Shown here piece after piece: positions 35,502 through 45,165 of a DNA stretch of 64,000 nucleotides. The translations under genes and the position numbers were made by a program. Positions within the stretch are counted from its first letter, which is position 1. Each line of letters starts with the position of its first letter. Below the pieces are notes generated by a model. The model saw only the letters and a list, made by a program, of their open reading frames with translations, ran no database searches and had not been told where the DNA came from. This DNA is from Flintibacter sp. KGMB00164. GTDB taxonomy: Bacteria > Bacillota > Clostridia > Oscillospirales > Oscillospiraceae. Where the stretch lies: positions 1,860,001 to 1,924,000 of the forward strand of contig NZ_CP044227.1 of NCBI RefSeq assembly GCF_008727735.1, read 5' to 3'.

Positions 35502-36806
35502 TTATGTGAGATTCAGCCCATCCAGAGCCTCCAAAGCCCGTTTGGACAGCTCGGCATTTTTATTTCTCTTTCCCTTCACCCGGTAGCCCAGGGCAGGAAT
35601 GAGGCCGAAGTTGATATTCATCGGTTGAAAGTGTACCACAGATTCGTCGCTGATGTAAAGAGCCAGCGCGCCCATGGCGGTCTCCCGTGGGAAGTTGATG
35701 GGCTCCTTGCCCTCCAGCTCCCGTGCCAGTTCCATGGCGGCCAGACAGCCCGAGGCGGTAGACTCTACATACCCCTCCACGCCGGTGATCTGCCCGGCAA
35801 AGCGGACCCGGGGCTCGGTGCGCACTCGGTAGTAGCGGTCCAGCAGCCGGGGCGAGTCCAGGAAGGTGTTGCGGTGCATCACGCCGTAGCGGACAAACTC
35901 CGCGTTTTTCAGGGCGGGGATCATGGAGAACACACGCTTCTGCTCCGGCCATTTCAGATGGGTCTGGAAGCCTACGATGTTATAAATGCTGCCCTGGGCG
36001 TTGTCCTTGCGCAGCTGCACCACAGCAAAGGGCTCCTTGCCCGTTTTGGGGTCCCGGAGTCCCACCGGCTTGAGGGGACCATAGCACAGGGTATCCCGGC
36101 CACGGCGGGCCATTACCTCCACCGGCATACAGCCCTCAAACACGCCCGCGTCCTCAAAGCCGTGGACCTCCGCCTCCTGGGCGGTGGTGAGCTCCTTCCA
36201 GAAAGCGTCGTACTCCTCCTCGGTCATGGGACAGTTGATATAGTCCGGGGTACCCCGGTCATATCGGGAGGCAAACCAGGCGCTTTCCATGTCTACGCTC
36301 TCAAAGGTGACCAAGGGGGCGGCAGCGTCAAAGAAGTGGAGGTAGCCGTTCTGGGGGTAGCGGCGGCCAATGGCCTCGGCCAGCGGCTCAGCCGTCAAGG
36401 GGCCGGAGGCCACGATGACATGCCCCTCCTCGGGGATGTCCAGTACTTCCCCCTCCACCACGGTGATGTTGGGGTGGGTCTTGATCTTCTCGGTAATGGC
36501 GGCGGAGAAGGCGTGACGGTCTACCGCCAGGGCGCCTCCCGCCTCCACCCGGTGCTCATCGGCGCAGGCCATGATGAGGGAGTTGCAGCGGCGCAGCTCC
36601 TCCTTCAGCAGTCCCACCGCGTTCTCCAGCTGATCGGAGCGCAGGGAGTTGGAGCACACCAGCTCTCCAAAATCGGTGCTGTGGTGGGCAGGAGTCATTT
36701 TGTTGGGTTTCATCTCATGCAGGCGCACCGGGATGCCCCGGTTGGCCAGCTGCCAGGCCGCCTCGCTTCCCGCAAGGCCGGCTCCAATGACAATAACAGG
36801 TTCCAT
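35502..36806 (-). CDS. trmFO: TrmFO, folate-dependent tRNA m5U54 methyltransferase
   Basis: 434 residues. N-terminal FAD-binding motif VIGAGLAGSEAAWQLA, then RLHEMKPNKMTPAHHSTDFGELVCSNSLRSD, the hallmark of TrmFO. It methylates U54 of tRNA using methylene-THF and FADH2, so it draws on the same one-carbon pool as Fhs. The gene follows topA by 53 bases, the usual Firmicutes neighbourhood (dprA-topA-trmFO). Confidence 0.97.
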   Translation of the reverse strand: MEPVIVIGAGLAGSEAAWQLANRGIPVRLHEMKPNKMTPAHHSTDFGELVCSNSLRSDQLENAVGLLKEELRRCNSLIMACADEHRVEAGGALAVDRHAFSAAITEKIKTHPNITVVEGEVLDIPEEGHVIVASGPLTAEPLAEAIGRRYPQNGYLHFFDAAAPLVTFESVDMESAWFASRYDRGTPDYINCPMTEEEYDAFWKELTTAQEAEVHGFEDAGVFEGCMPVEVMARRGRDTLCYGPLKPVGLRDPKTGKEPFAVVQLRKDNAQGSIYNIVGFQTHLKWPEQKRVFSMIPALKNAEFVRYGVMHRNTFLDSPRLLDRYYRVRTEPRVRFAGQITGVEGYVESTASGCLAAMELARELEGKEPINFPRETAMGALALYISDESVVHFQPMNINFGLIPALGYRVKGKRNKNAELSKRALEALDGLNLT

Positions 36807-36859
36807 AGTACCTCCTGAGAGTCTCGTGTGTCCGTCTTATTCTGTAAGGCGTTTTTGCC

Positions 36860-39211
36860 TTACACTTCTGTTTCCTCCGACTTGGCCTTCTTGGCCGCGG
36901 TCTTGGTAGTTTTCTTGGTAGTCGTCTTCTTTGTGGTAGTTTTTGCAGATTTCTTCGTGGAATCCGCCTTTTTAGTCGTTTTCTTGGCAGCAGCGCTCTT
37001 CTTTGCCGCCGGCTTCTTGGCACTCTCCTCCCCTTCCTGAGCGGGAGTGTCGGCCTCCTCGGTCTTCTTTTTCCATCCGCCGCGCTTTTCCTCGGGTGTA
37101 AAGTTAGAACACTGTTCATTGATGCAGAAGGGCTTCTTGAAGCCACGGCCCGACTTCTTGAACATGGTCCAGCCGCAGACAGGACAATTGTCCTTTACCG
37201 GTACGTCCCAGGTCATAAAATCGCAGCGGCGGCTCTCGTCCTTGCTGTTCAAATGCTCGCAGCAGTAGTAGGTGTACTGCTTGCCCGTCTTCTTGCTCTT
37301 GCCGGTACGCTTGAGCAGGCGGCCGCCGCACTTGGGACACTTGCCGGGCATCTCCACCACCAAAGGCATGGTAAAGTCACACTCGGGCCAGCCGGGGCAG
37401 GCCAGGAAGCGCCCAAACCGCCCGGACTTGATGACCAGGTTCCGGCCGCACTGGGGGCAGATCTCCTCAGAAACCTCGTCAGGCACCTTGATGCGCTCGC
37501 CGTCCAACTCCTGCTCGGCTTTGTGAAGCTCCGCCTCAAAGTCATCATAAAATGCAGAGAGCACCTTCTTCCAGTCCACGCTGCCCTCTTCCACCTTGTC
37601 CAGCTCTTCCTCCATCTGGGCGGTGAAGGTGGGATCCACGATGTCCTGGAACTTGTCCTTCATCAGGCCGGTGACCACCTCGCCCAGGGGGGTAGGACGG
37701 AGGGCACGGCCCTCCTTCACCACATACTCCCGGTTGAGGATGGTGGAGATGGTGGGGGCGTAGGTGGAGGGGCGGCCAATGCCCTTCTCTTCCAGCGCAC
37801 GGATGAGGGTAGCCTCGGAATAGCGGGCAGGAGGCTGGGTGAAGTGCTGCTGCTTGTCCGCCTTCTTGAGGTCCAGGTCCTCCCCCTCCTTCAAATCGGG
37901 CAGGGGGGACTGGGGAGCCTCATCCTCATCGTCCTTACCCTCCTCGTAGACAGCGGTAAAGCCGGAGAATTTCAGCTCCGAGTGGCTGGCCCGGAAGGTA
38001 TAGCCCGCCGACTGGGCCTCGATGGAAACGCTGTCGTAGACGGCAGAGGCCATCTGGCAGGCCAGGAAACGGCTCCAAATGAGCTTGTAGAGCTTATACT
38101 GCTCGCTGGTCAGGTCCTTCTTGATCTCGTCGGGCACCAGGTTCACGTCGGAGGGACGAATGGCCTCGTGGGCGTCCTGGGCACTGCCCTTGGTCTTGTA
38201 GTGCCGGGCCTGGGGCGGGTAGTACTGCTTGCCGTAGCGGGTCTCAATAAAGCCCTTGGCGGCGGCAATGGCCTCCTCGGAGAGGCGCAGGGAGTCGGTA
38301 CGCATATAGGTGATAAGACCCACGGTGCCCTCGCCGGTGATGTCTACGCCCTCATAGAGCTGCTGGGCGATGGACATGGTGCGGGCGGGGGTCATATTCA
38401 GCTTGCGGCTGGCCTCCTGCTGGAGGGTGGAGGTGGTGAAGGGAGGCGCTGGATTGCGCAGCTTCTCCTGCCGCTTCACCTTGGACACAGAGAAGGGAGC
38501 GGCGGACACTTCGGCCACGATAGCCTCGGCCTCCTCCTGGCTGTGCAGCTCTATCTTCTTCTCCCGGCCGTAGAACATGGCCTGGAAGCCGCCCAGGTTG
38601 GGGCGCACCCGCTCCAGGTCCACTTGGATGGACCAGTACTCCTGGGGCTGGAAGGCGCGGATCTCCTCCTCCCGCTCCACCACCAGGCGGGTTGCTACCG
38701 ACTGCACACGGCCGGCCGACAGGCCCCGGCGGATCTTCTTCCACAGCAGAGGAGACAGCTCATAGCCCACGATGCGGTCCAGAATACGCCGGGCCTGCTG
38801 AGCATCCACCAGGTTCTGGTCGATGGCCCGGGGTGCAGCAATGGACTCGTTGACCACCTTTTTGGTGATCTCGTTGAAGGTGACCCGGTAGGTCTTTTCA
38901 TCGGGGATGTTCAGCAGTTCCTTCAAGTGCCAGGAGATGGCCTCGCCCTCACGGTCCGGGTCGGTGGCCAGATACACCTTTCCGCTCTTCTTGGCCGCTT
39001 TTTTCAGGGCGGTGATGGTCTCCTCCTTTCCCTTGATGGGCTGGTAGTCGGGTTGGAATCCGTGTTCCACGTCCACGCCCAGCTTGCTCTTGGGCAGGTC
39101 CCGGACGTGACCCATGGACGCCACCACCTCATAACCCGATCCAAGGTACTTGCCGATGGTCTTGGCCTTGGACGGGGACTCTACAATGACCAGATCTGTC
39201 TTTGTTGCCAT
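36860..39211 (-). CDS. topA: DNA topoisomerase I
   Basis: 783 residues. N-terminal Toprim domain (VESPSKAKTIGKYLG, DPDREGEAISWH), then the core with the catalytic Tyr302 in GLITYMRTDSLR. Three C-terminal zinc-ribbon-like modules follow (CPQCGRNLV, CPKCGGRLL, CPVCGWTM). The last 50 or so residues are a low-complexity Lys/Thr/Ala tail (repeats of TTKK and AAKK), probably a nonspecific DNA-binding extension. It relaxes negative supercoils. Follows dprA by 52 bases. Confidence 0.97.
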   Translation of the reverse strand: MATKTDLVIVESPSKAKTIGKYLGSGYEVVASMGHVRDLPKSKLGVDVEHGFQPDYQPIKGKEETITALKKAAKKSGKVYLATDPDREGEAISWHLKELLNIPDEKTYRVTFNEITKKVVNESIAAPRAIDQNLVDAQQARRILDRIVGYELSPLLWKKIRRGLSAGRVQSVATRLVVEREEEIRAFQPQEYWSIQVDLERVRPNLGGFQAMFYGREKKIELHSQEEAEAIVAEVSAAPFSVSKVKRQEKLRNPAPPFTTSTLQQEASRKLNMTPARTMSIAQQLYEGVDITGEGTVGLITYMRTDSLRLSEEAIAAAKGFIETRYGKQYYPPQARHYKTKGSAQDAHEAIRPSDVNLVPDEIKKDLTSEQYKLYKLIWSRFLACQMASAVYDSVSIEAQSAGYTFRASHSELKFSGFTAVYEEGKDDEDEAPQSPLPDLKEGEDLDLKKADKQQHFTQPPARYSEATLIRALEEKGIGRPSTYAPTISTILNREYVVKEGRALRPTPLGEVVTGLMKDKFQDIVDPTFTAQMEEELDKVEEGSVDWKKVLSAFYDDFEAELHKAEQELDGERIKVPDEVSEEICPQCGRNLVIKSGRFGRFLACPGWPECDFTMPLVVEMPGKCPKCGGRLLKRTGKSKKTGKQYTYYCCEHLNSKDESRRCDFMTWDVPVKDNCPVCGWTMFKKSGRGFKKPFCINEQCSNFTPEEKRGGWKKKTEEADTPAQEGEESAKKPAAKKSAAAKKTTKKADSTKKSAKTTTKKTTTKKTTKTAAKKAKSEETEV

Positions 39212-39263
39212 GTGACAACCTCCAATTAGCTTGATATGGTAACAGGCACGAAAGGTGCCTGAA

Positions 39264-40496
39264 TTATTCCTGTTCTAGTTCCACCAGGGGCGCGTAGCGG
39301 CCTCCCGGGCGCTGCTCCGCTGCGCCGTCCACCTGGAGCATGGTCAGCGCCGACAGCACCCGCCGGGCCGGGATCTGGGTGCGGTCCACCAGCACGTCGG
39401 CGGTGTCTGCCCCCTCCAGCATAGCATGAAGTACCACCAACTGATCGTCAGTGAAGCGCTCCCGCTGCTCAGACAAAGAGATCTTAGGACGGTCAGGCTT
39501 CTCCTTGCGCTCCTCCTGCTGAGGCTCCGGCTTTGGCTCTTCCTTGTGCTCCTTGGGCGGCGGTCCAAGCCGCTGCCGCAGATGCTCGGGCTCCAGGGCC
39601 TTGGCATGGGCCAGCTTCTGGGGAAACTGATCCCAGTAGTCGGCTAAAATGTCCTCTCCGCAGGTCACCGGACGGGCTCCCTGCTGAATGAGCCAGTTGG
39701 GTCCCTGGCTCATGGGCGCGTCAATGTTTCCCGGTACGGCAAACACGTCCCGGTTCTGATCCAGTGCGTGGTCAATGGTACGCATGGTCCCGCTGAACCG
39801 GGCGCACTCCACTGCGACTACTCCCAGAGACAGTCCGCTGATCAGGCGGTTGCGGATAGGAAATTGCTCGGCCCGGTGGGGTGTCCCCGGCGGATACTCG
39901 CTGATCAGGGCTCCTACCGCTGCCACATCCTGATAGAGGAAGCGGTTTTCTTTGGGATAGGGCACATCCACCCCGCCTGCCAGCACGGATACCACGCTGC
40001 CGCCGCCCTTCAGGGCGCCCCGCAGAGCCAGGCTATCAATTCCCTGAGCAATCCCGGACACCAGCAGCGCTCCACATCGGGCCAGCTCCAGCCCCAGCCT
40101 GGGAGCTACCTGCTGGCCGTAAGCGGATGGCTTGCGGCTGCCCACCACGCCAATGGCCGCCTCTTCGTCAAAGCGGATGCGGCGCCCCAGGATGTACAGC
40201 ACTGCCGGCGGGTCGCTGAGCTGGCGCAGGCGCTCAGGGTAGTCGGCATCCTGGATGGTCATGATCTGCACACCCAGCCGGTCACACCGCCCCAGGATTG
40301 CCTCGCTCTCCTCCATATTTTTGTCCAGAAGGCCTCGGATCGCCTGGGGAGCAAGACCTGGAATCATCTCCAGATCCTCCTGCTGCGCAAAGTATACCCG
40401 CTCCGGCGTGCCGAAGTACTCCAGCACCCGCAGCACGCCTCGCTGCCCCACCCCTTTCCGGGTGGTCAGCCAGAGCCAGTAATTCAGCGCCGCCAT
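39264..40496 (-). CDS. dprA: DprA/Smf DNA-processing protein
   Basis: 410 residues. A helix-hairpin-helix-like N-terminus (to about 70), the Rossmann-type core with GVVGSRKPSAYG and VSGIAQGIDSLALRGAL, then a Pro/Glu/Lys-rich linker (about 290-340) and a C-terminal winged-helix domain. In transformable bacteria DprA loads RecA on incoming single strands; it is also kept in species without known competence. First gene of the dprA-topA-trmFO block. Confidence 0.95.
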   Translation of the reverse strand: MAALNYWLWLTTRKGVGQRGVLRVLEYFGTPERVYFAQQEDLEMIPGLAPQAIRGLLDKNMEESEAILGRCDRLGVQIMTIQDADYPERLRQLSDPPAVLYILGRRIRFDEEAAIGVVGSRKPSAYGQQVAPRLGLELARCGALLVSGIAQGIDSLALRGALKGGGSVVSVLAGGVDVPYPKENRFLYQDVAAVGALISEYPPGTPHRAEQFPIRNRLISGLSLGVVAVECARFSGTMRTIDHALDQNRDVFAVPGNIDAPMSQGPNWLIQQGARPVTCGEDILADYWDQFPQKLAHAKALEPEHLRQRLGPPPKEHKEEPKPEPQQEERKEKPDRPKISLSEQRERFTDDQLVVLHAMLEGADTADVLVDRTQIPARRVLSALTMLQVDGAAEQRPGGRYAPLVELEQE

Positions 40497-40616
40497 GGGC
40501 CTTCTCCTTTCTCCCCAGGGGATTTTCTTTACAAGCCCATCCGGGCTGTGTTACAGTATTTTTACAAACCGGCGGGCGCAGGCCCGCGAAAATAATCTTG
40601 GAAACGGGGAATGGTC

Positions 40617-41858
40617 ATGACTCAGCTTCGTACCCGGCCTCACCGGGCCTGGGCCGTCTGCCTGGGCTGCTCCCTGGCCCTGTTCACGGTGATGGGCCTG
40701 GGAGTCAACGTCTTTACCATCTATCAGCCCTGGATCATCCAGGTCCACCAGTTTTCCAATGCCCAGGGCTCCTGGATCACTACCGTGCGCAGTCTGTTTG
40801 CCCTGCTGGCCATGCTCTCGGTGGATACTCTATGCCGCCGACTGGGACTGCGGTACACCATGACCGTGGGGATGGCCTGCTTTGCCGCCTCCTACGCTCT
40901 GTTTGGCGCCGCCCGCACCTTTCCAGTCTACTGTGCCGCTGCCGCCCTGTCCGGGCTGGCCTACGGCTACGGTGGAATGATCCCCCTCACCCTGGTCATC
41001 TCCAACTGGTTTGATTCCCGGCGGGGTCTGGCCTTGGGTCTGGCGGCCGCAGGCAGCGGCCTGCCCACCATTTTGTTTCCCCCTCTGGTCACCCAAGTCA
41101 TCAAACTCTGGGGGCTGAAAACCGCTCTGTACGGAGAGGCCGTGCTGGGTGTTCTGCTCACCCTGGGCGTCTTTCTTCTGGTACGCAGCCACCCTTCCCA
41201 GGTAGGGCTTGCCCCCTACTCCGGAACAAAAGCCGCGCCAGCCGCTCAGCCGCAGGCAGTCCGCCTCTCCCCTGCCGGATTGCGCCCCATCCACTGGTGG
41301 GCAGCAGCGGTGGCCGCCTTTCTCATCGGCGCACCCTCCGGTCCGGGTTTCTCGCATCTGACGGTGCTGTATACCAGCTGCGGCTATGACTCCCTGCTGG
41401 TGGCCTTTCTTATGTCCTACTTGGGCGTGGTGCTCATGGCAGCCAAGGTACTCTATGGCCAAATCAGCGACAAGCTGGGCAGCCGTACCGCCAACTTTTT
41501 GGTCTTTGCCGTTATGTTGGCAGGCTTCCTGCTGTGCGCCCTGGCACCTTTTGGCAGCGTTCCCCTGGCCTTTGCCGCCATCACCCTTACCGCCCTGGGC
41601 ATGCCCATCTCTTCCGTGACTCTGTCCGTATGGGCGGGAGATCTCAGCGGCGCAGACACCTATCAGCGCACGGTAAAGTGGTTTACCAGCGCCTATATGC
41701 TGGGCTCTCTGGTCACCGGACCGCTGCCCGGTCTGTCGGCTGACCGACTGGACAGCTATGTGCCCGCCTATCTGCTCTTTGCTCTGATGCTCTTAATTGC
41801 CGCTGTGCTGGTTCAGGGGGTATACCGCCGTCTGGACCTGGGAAAGCGTCCTCAATAA
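40617..41858 (+). CDS. MFS transporter, OFA-like (oxalate:formate antiporter group)
   Basis: 413 residues with about 12 membrane helices, basic loops between helices 2 and 3, and a repeated half structure. The pattern of LYGQISDKLGSR in the second half and GYGGMIPLTLVISNWFDSRRG in the first resembles monocarboxylate/OFA carriers; substrate unknown. The second ATG (40617) is preferred because GGGGA lies six bases upstream; the ATG at 40611 touches that site. Divergent from dprA, with no partner genes. Confidence 0.85.
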   Translation: MTQLRTRPHRAWAVCLGCSLALFTVMGLGVNVFTIYQPWIIQVHQFSNAQGSWITTVRSLFALLAMLSVDTLCRRLGLRYTMTVGMACFAASYALFGAARTFPVYCAAAALSGLAYGYGGMIPLTLVISNWFDSRRGLALGLAAAGSGLPTILFPPLVTQVIKLWGLKTALYGEAVLGVLLTLGVFLLVRSHPSQVGLAPYSGTKAAPAAQPQAVRLSPAGLRPIHWWAAAVAAFLIGAPSGPGFSHLTVLYTSCGYDSLLVAFLMSYLGVVLMAAKVLYGQISDKLGSRTANFLVFAVMLAGFLLCALAPFGSVPLAFAAITLTALGMPISSVTLSVWAGDLSGADTYQRTVKWFTSAYMLGSLVTGPLPGLSADRLDSYVPAYLLFALMLLIAAVLVQGVYRRLDLGKRPQ

Positions 41859-41894
41859 GCCGCTCTGCACGCGGGCCGAATTCCGGCCCGCCTT

Positions 41895-42656
41895 TTATTT
41901 TCCCATCTCCCACAGGACCACTACCGCCGCGCTGGCAGCGTTGAGGGACTCACACCGCTCCCGCATAGGAATCTTTACGGTTTGCTCAGCCCGGTCTAAC
42001 AGAGCCTGGGACACCCCGCGGCCCTCGCTGCCGATGACCACGGCGGCCCGTCCAAGGTCAGCCCGGCGCACGTCCACCGTATCCTCCCGCAGGGCCGTGG
42101 CATACAGCGGGATCTGAGAGGTCTTCAGCAGTCCCTCCAACTCCTCCACCGTGGTCTCCCACGCCGGCAGGCGGAAGCAGGCTCCCATGGTGGCCCGCAC
42201 CACTTTCGGGCTATATGGGTCGGCGCAGCCGTTGACCAGCAGCAGCCCGTCCGCGCCCAAGGCATCGGCGGAGCGCCAGATGGTCCCCACATTGCCCGGG
42301 TCCTGGACTCCGTCCAACACCAAGTAACGGTTCCCTTCCAGCCGCTGGAGCGGGGTTGTGGAGGGCAGCTGAGCCAAAAACAGTGCTCCCTGGGGCGTTT
42401 TCATGGGGGAGATAGTCTCCATCACGTCCCGGGGCACCTGGACGAGCCGGACGCCGGCGGGCAGGGCCGGCGGCGTCACTTCCGGGGTCACCACCACCGT
42501 GGTCAGAGGCACGTCCCATTTCAGGGCCTCCTCCAGCAGCTTTATGCCGTCTCCCAGGTACTCCCCCGCCTTCTCCCGCACGCTTCGTCCTCCCGAGGAG
42601 AGCTGCCGGATCTTTTGCAGCAGGGGATTCTTTCGGCTGGTAATGATCTCCATCAT
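41895..42656 (-). CDS. SpoU/TrmH-family RNA 2'-O-methyltransferase
   Basis: 253 residues. N-terminal substrate-binding domain (ITSRKNPLLQKIRQLSS), then the knotted SPOUT methyltransferase with LVLDGVQDPGNVGTIWRSADALG, AAVVIGSEGRGVSQ and IPMRERCESLNAASAAVVVLWE, the three SpoU motifs. The target is probably 23S rRNA or tRNA; the exact nucleotide cannot be assigned. The start overlaps the ktrA-like stop by four bases, so it is translationally coupled to potassium uptake genes. Confidence 0.9.
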   Translation of the reverse strand: MMEIITSRKNPLLQKIRQLSSGGRSVREKAGEYLGDGIKLLEEALKWDVPLTTVVVTPEVTPPALPAGVRLVQVPRDVMETISPMKTPQGALFLAQLPSTTPLQRLEGNRYLVLDGVQDPGNVGTIWRSADALGADGLLLVNGCADPYSPKVVRATMGACFRLPAWETTVEELEGLLKTSQIPLYATALREDTVDVRRADLGRAAVVIGSEGRGVSQALLDRAEQTVKIPMRERCESLNAASAAVVVLWEMGK

Positions 42657-43303
42657 GCCCGCTCCAATCGCTCAATATCGCTGTTGCGTCCCAGCACCAC
42701 CAGGCAATCCTCCGGACTCTGGAAGACAAAATCTCCGCCCGGGGCGATGGTCATTGCATCCCCGCGGCGCACCGCAATGACGGTGAGCTTCCATTTGGCA
42801 CGGATGTTCAGATCCACGATGGATTTGCCCACCCAGCTCTCAGGCAGAGTGCGCTCCACAATGGAATATTCGTTGGACAGCTCGATAAAGTTAACGATGT
42901 CGCCGTTGATGAGACGGCGGGCCAGACTCAGTGCCATCTCCTGCTCCGGGAAGACCACCAGATCCGCCCCGATCTTCTCCAGCACCTTGCGGTGAACCGA
43001 GCTGTTGGCCTTTCCAACCACCCGGGGCCCATTCAGCTCCTTCAGATTCAGAGTAATCAGAGCGCTGGTACCCACATCGCTGCCGGCAGCTACCACGGCA
43101 CAGTCAAAGTTCCGCGCTCCCACGCCGGAGAGCACCTCCGGGTCCCGGGCATCACCCACCACCGCATGGGTCACATGGTCGGCCACTGCCTGTACCCGCT
43201 CAGGAAGGACATCAAGGGCCAGTACTTCATGGCCCTGCTCACACAACTCCTGGGCCAGCGAGGCGCCAAACCGTCCCAGCCCCACAATCAGAAAGCTTTT
43301 CAT
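42653..43303 (-). CDS. ktrA: KtrA/TrkA-type RCK regulatory subunit of K+ uptake
   Basis: 216 residues, a single RCK unit: NAD/ADP/ATP-binding Rossmann domain (FLIVGLGRFGASLAQEL) followed by an RCK_C domain (about 135-216). This one-unit size is that of KtrA rather than the duplicated TrkA of enterobacteria. It gates the channel encoded just upstream, 16 bases away. RCK_C domains of this kind often bind c-di-AMP. Confidence 0.92.
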   Translation of the reverse strand: MKSFLIVGLGRFGASLAQELCEQGHEVLALDVLPERVQAVADHVTHAVVGDARDPEVLSGVGARNFDCAVVAAGSDVGTSALITLNLKELNGPRVVGKANSSVHRKVLEKIGADLVVFPEQEMALSLARRLINGDIVNFIELSNEYSIVERTLPESWVGKSIVDLNIRAKWKLTVIAVRRGDAMTIAPGGDFVFQSPEDCLVVLGRNSDIERLERA

Positions 43304-43319
43304 ATATTCCTCCTAATAC

Positions 43320-44675
43320 TCAGCCTATCATAACCTCAGTAGAAGGATAGAGGATCTTGTTCTCCCCCCGTCCCCGGGTCAAGAAGGCAATGGAGAAGGA
43401 CAGGATTCCTACCCGTCCTAAAAACATCAGTGCAATCACCAGCAGTGCGCTGGGCACGCTCAGTCCGGGGGTAATACCCATGGTCACACCCACTGTACCC
43501 ATAGCAGATGCCGTTTCAAAGGCCGCCTGCACATAGGGCACCTGTTCCATCAGGGACAGGAGCATAGACGCGCTCAAAAACAGCAGCAGCACCGTCAGCG
43601 CCAAGGTCATGGCGTCCAGGACCTTTCGGCCGGGAATCCGTCTGCCCCGGAAGACGACCTGATCCCGTCCCCGCAGACCGTCCCGCAGAGCCAGCAGTAA
43701 CACACCCACCGTCACCGTCTTCAGTCCGCCCGCTGTGGAGCCGGAGGAGCCGCCGATGAGCATCAGCAGAATGGACATAACCGCCGATCCTTCCAGCAGT
43801 TTTCCCTGATCAAAGGTGGCATAGCCCGCCGTGCGCAGGGTAACCGACTGGAACAAGGCGTTGAGAGGCCGCTGCCACAGGGGCATGCTCCCCAACGTAT
43901 CGGGGTTTTCCCACTCCGCGCAGGCAAAATAGACCGCGCCAAAAACAATGAGGCAGGCGGTGATGCCCAGTACCATCTTACTATAAAGAGTTAATTTTTT
44001 CCAGCAGCGCTTCTGGATCACATCTTCCCACACGAAGAAGCCCAAGCCGCCTATCACAATGAGGGCCATGATGGTACCCAGCACCAACGGGTCGCCCTGA
44101 TAGGCCGCCAAACTGGAGTAGGGGCCGCTGTAAAGGCCCAGAATATCAAAGCCGCCGTTACAGAAGGCAGAGATGCTGTGAAAAATGGAAAACCAAATGC
44201 CCAGCAGTCCAAACTGAGGCACAAACCGAATGGCCAGCAGGACCGCTCCGATCCCCTCCACAAGCATTGTGCCCAGCAGGGCGTGGCGCACCACTCGCAC
44301 CACTCCGGCTACCCGGTCCAGGTTCATGGCCGAGGCCATCACCAGGCGCTGGGACAAACCGATACGCTGGTGCAGAGCAAAGGGGATGATGGAAATCAGA
44401 GTAACAAACCCCAATCCACCTAACTGAAGCAGCAGCAAAATAACTGCCTGACCAAATACCGACCAGTGTACCGCCGTATCCACCAAAACCAGTCCCGTCA
44501 CGCAGGTGGCGGAGGTTGCGGTGAACAGACAGGTCAGCCATGGAGTCATCTGTCCGTCCTGGGCGGAGATGGGCAGATGCAGCAGCAGTGTGCCCAACAG
44601 AATAATGGCCCCAAATCCCAATACGATGTAACGGGTGGGGTTAATACTCTTTCGCTTATTTCTATGAAGTTGCAT
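43320..44675 (-). CDS. ktrB: KtrB/TrkH-type K+ transporter subunit
   Basis: 451 residues, about eight to ten membrane helices in four M1-P-M2 units. The selectivity-loop regions are seen, e.g. TSATCVTGLVLVDT, FCNGGFDILG and ASAMGTVGVTMG. The protein forms the K+-conducting pore with KtrA. Upstream are two tandem promoters and a leader of up to about 300 bases, so potassium uptake is probably controlled at the RNA level too. Confidence 0.93.
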   Translation of the reverse strand: MQLHRNKRKSINPTRYIVLGFGAIILLGTLLLHLPISAQDGQMTPWLTCLFTATSATCVTGLVLVDTAVHWSVFGQAVILLLLQLGGLGFVTLISIIPFALHQRIGLSQRLVMASAMNLDRVAGVVRVVRHALLGTMLVEGIGAVLLAIRFVPQFGLLGIWFSIFHSISAFCNGGFDILGLYSGPYSSLAAYQGDPLVLGTIMALIVIGGLGFFVWEDVIQKRCWKKLTLYSKMVLGITACLIVFGAVYFACAEWENPDTLGSMPLWQRPLNALFQSVTLRTAGYATFDQGKLLEGSAVMSILLMLIGGSSGSTAGGLKTVTVGVLLLALRDGLRGRDQVVFRGRRIPGRKVLDAMTLALTVLLLFLSASMLLSLMEQVPYVQAAFETASAMGTVGVTMGITPGLSVPSALLVIALMFLGRVGILSFSIAFLTRGRGENKILYPSTEVMIG

Positions 44676-44845
44676 CGCTGCACACGTCTCCCTTTTGGGC
44701 TTGTTCCTTCGGCCTCAATTTGGCCGATATCCCTGTACGCCCCAGCTTTTCCAAGAAAAAACGGCAAAAAAGGGCTGTTTTTCAACAAAATATCCCATTG
44801 ACGCAGGGTATCCCTTCCTGGGGCCGATTCGGCAGACCTTAATAT

Positions 44846-44874
44846 AGCATACCCTCCCAGGATATTCAAGTCAA
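44846..44874 (-). promoter_or_regulatory. Proximal promoter of ktrBA
   Basis: Reverse strand TTGACT (44869-44874), a 17-base spacer and TATGCT (44846-44851), leaving a leader of about 165 bases before ktrB. Confidence 0.68.
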
Positions 44875-44986
44875 CGATTTTCTCCCGGCAGTGGGTTCCG
44901 CCCAACCAATCGTGAAGGAATTTTCATCGTTCTCGCGGCTCTTTTTTCCCTGAACGCCGCTTCAAAAGACGCTTCAGGCTCTATTA

Positions 44987-45015
44987 TATATAATGTATCC
45001 CCCGCCACAAGTCAA
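44987..45015 (-). promoter_or_regulatory. Distal promoter of ktrBA
   Basis: Reverse strand TTGACT (45010-45015), a 17-base spacer and TATATA (44987-44992), in line with the proximal promoter 141 bases downstream. Confidence 0.55.
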
Positions 45016-45087
45016 GCGCCGAACAAGAAAAGTCCTTCATCCAGTCCCTGCCTTTTCCCGCTCTTTTTTAGCTGACAGGGAAGAAAA

Positions 45088-45117
45088 ACCGGCCGGCGGA
45101 CAATGCCGCCGGCCGGT
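45088..45117 (-). terminator. Terminator of the DUF4358 lipoprotein gene
   Basis: CCGGCCGGCGG (45089-45099) pairs with CCGCCGGCCGG (45106-45116) around ACAATG; the reverse strand continues with TTTTTC. Confidence 0.9.
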
Positions 45118-45165
45118 AAGGCAGGTTTTTGGGTTGGATGCTTGTGCGCTCCGGACGATCCGGCT

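Larger units (their letters stand above)
44676..45165. other. Intergenic region upstream of ktrB with tandem promoters
   Basis: 490 bases with no credible gene. It holds two leftward promoters, the terminator of the DUF4358 gene at the right end, and several leader hairpins. One of these is TGTT-GAAA-AACA (near 44780) followed by GCCC and six T, possibly an attenuator. I looked for the c-di-AMP (ydaO) motif common before K+ genes and did not find it. Confidence 0.6.

Noticed and set aside
44676..44980. ydaO c-di-AMP riboswitch before ktrB
   Set aside because: Searched by eye for its conserved segments and found none on the transcribed strand.
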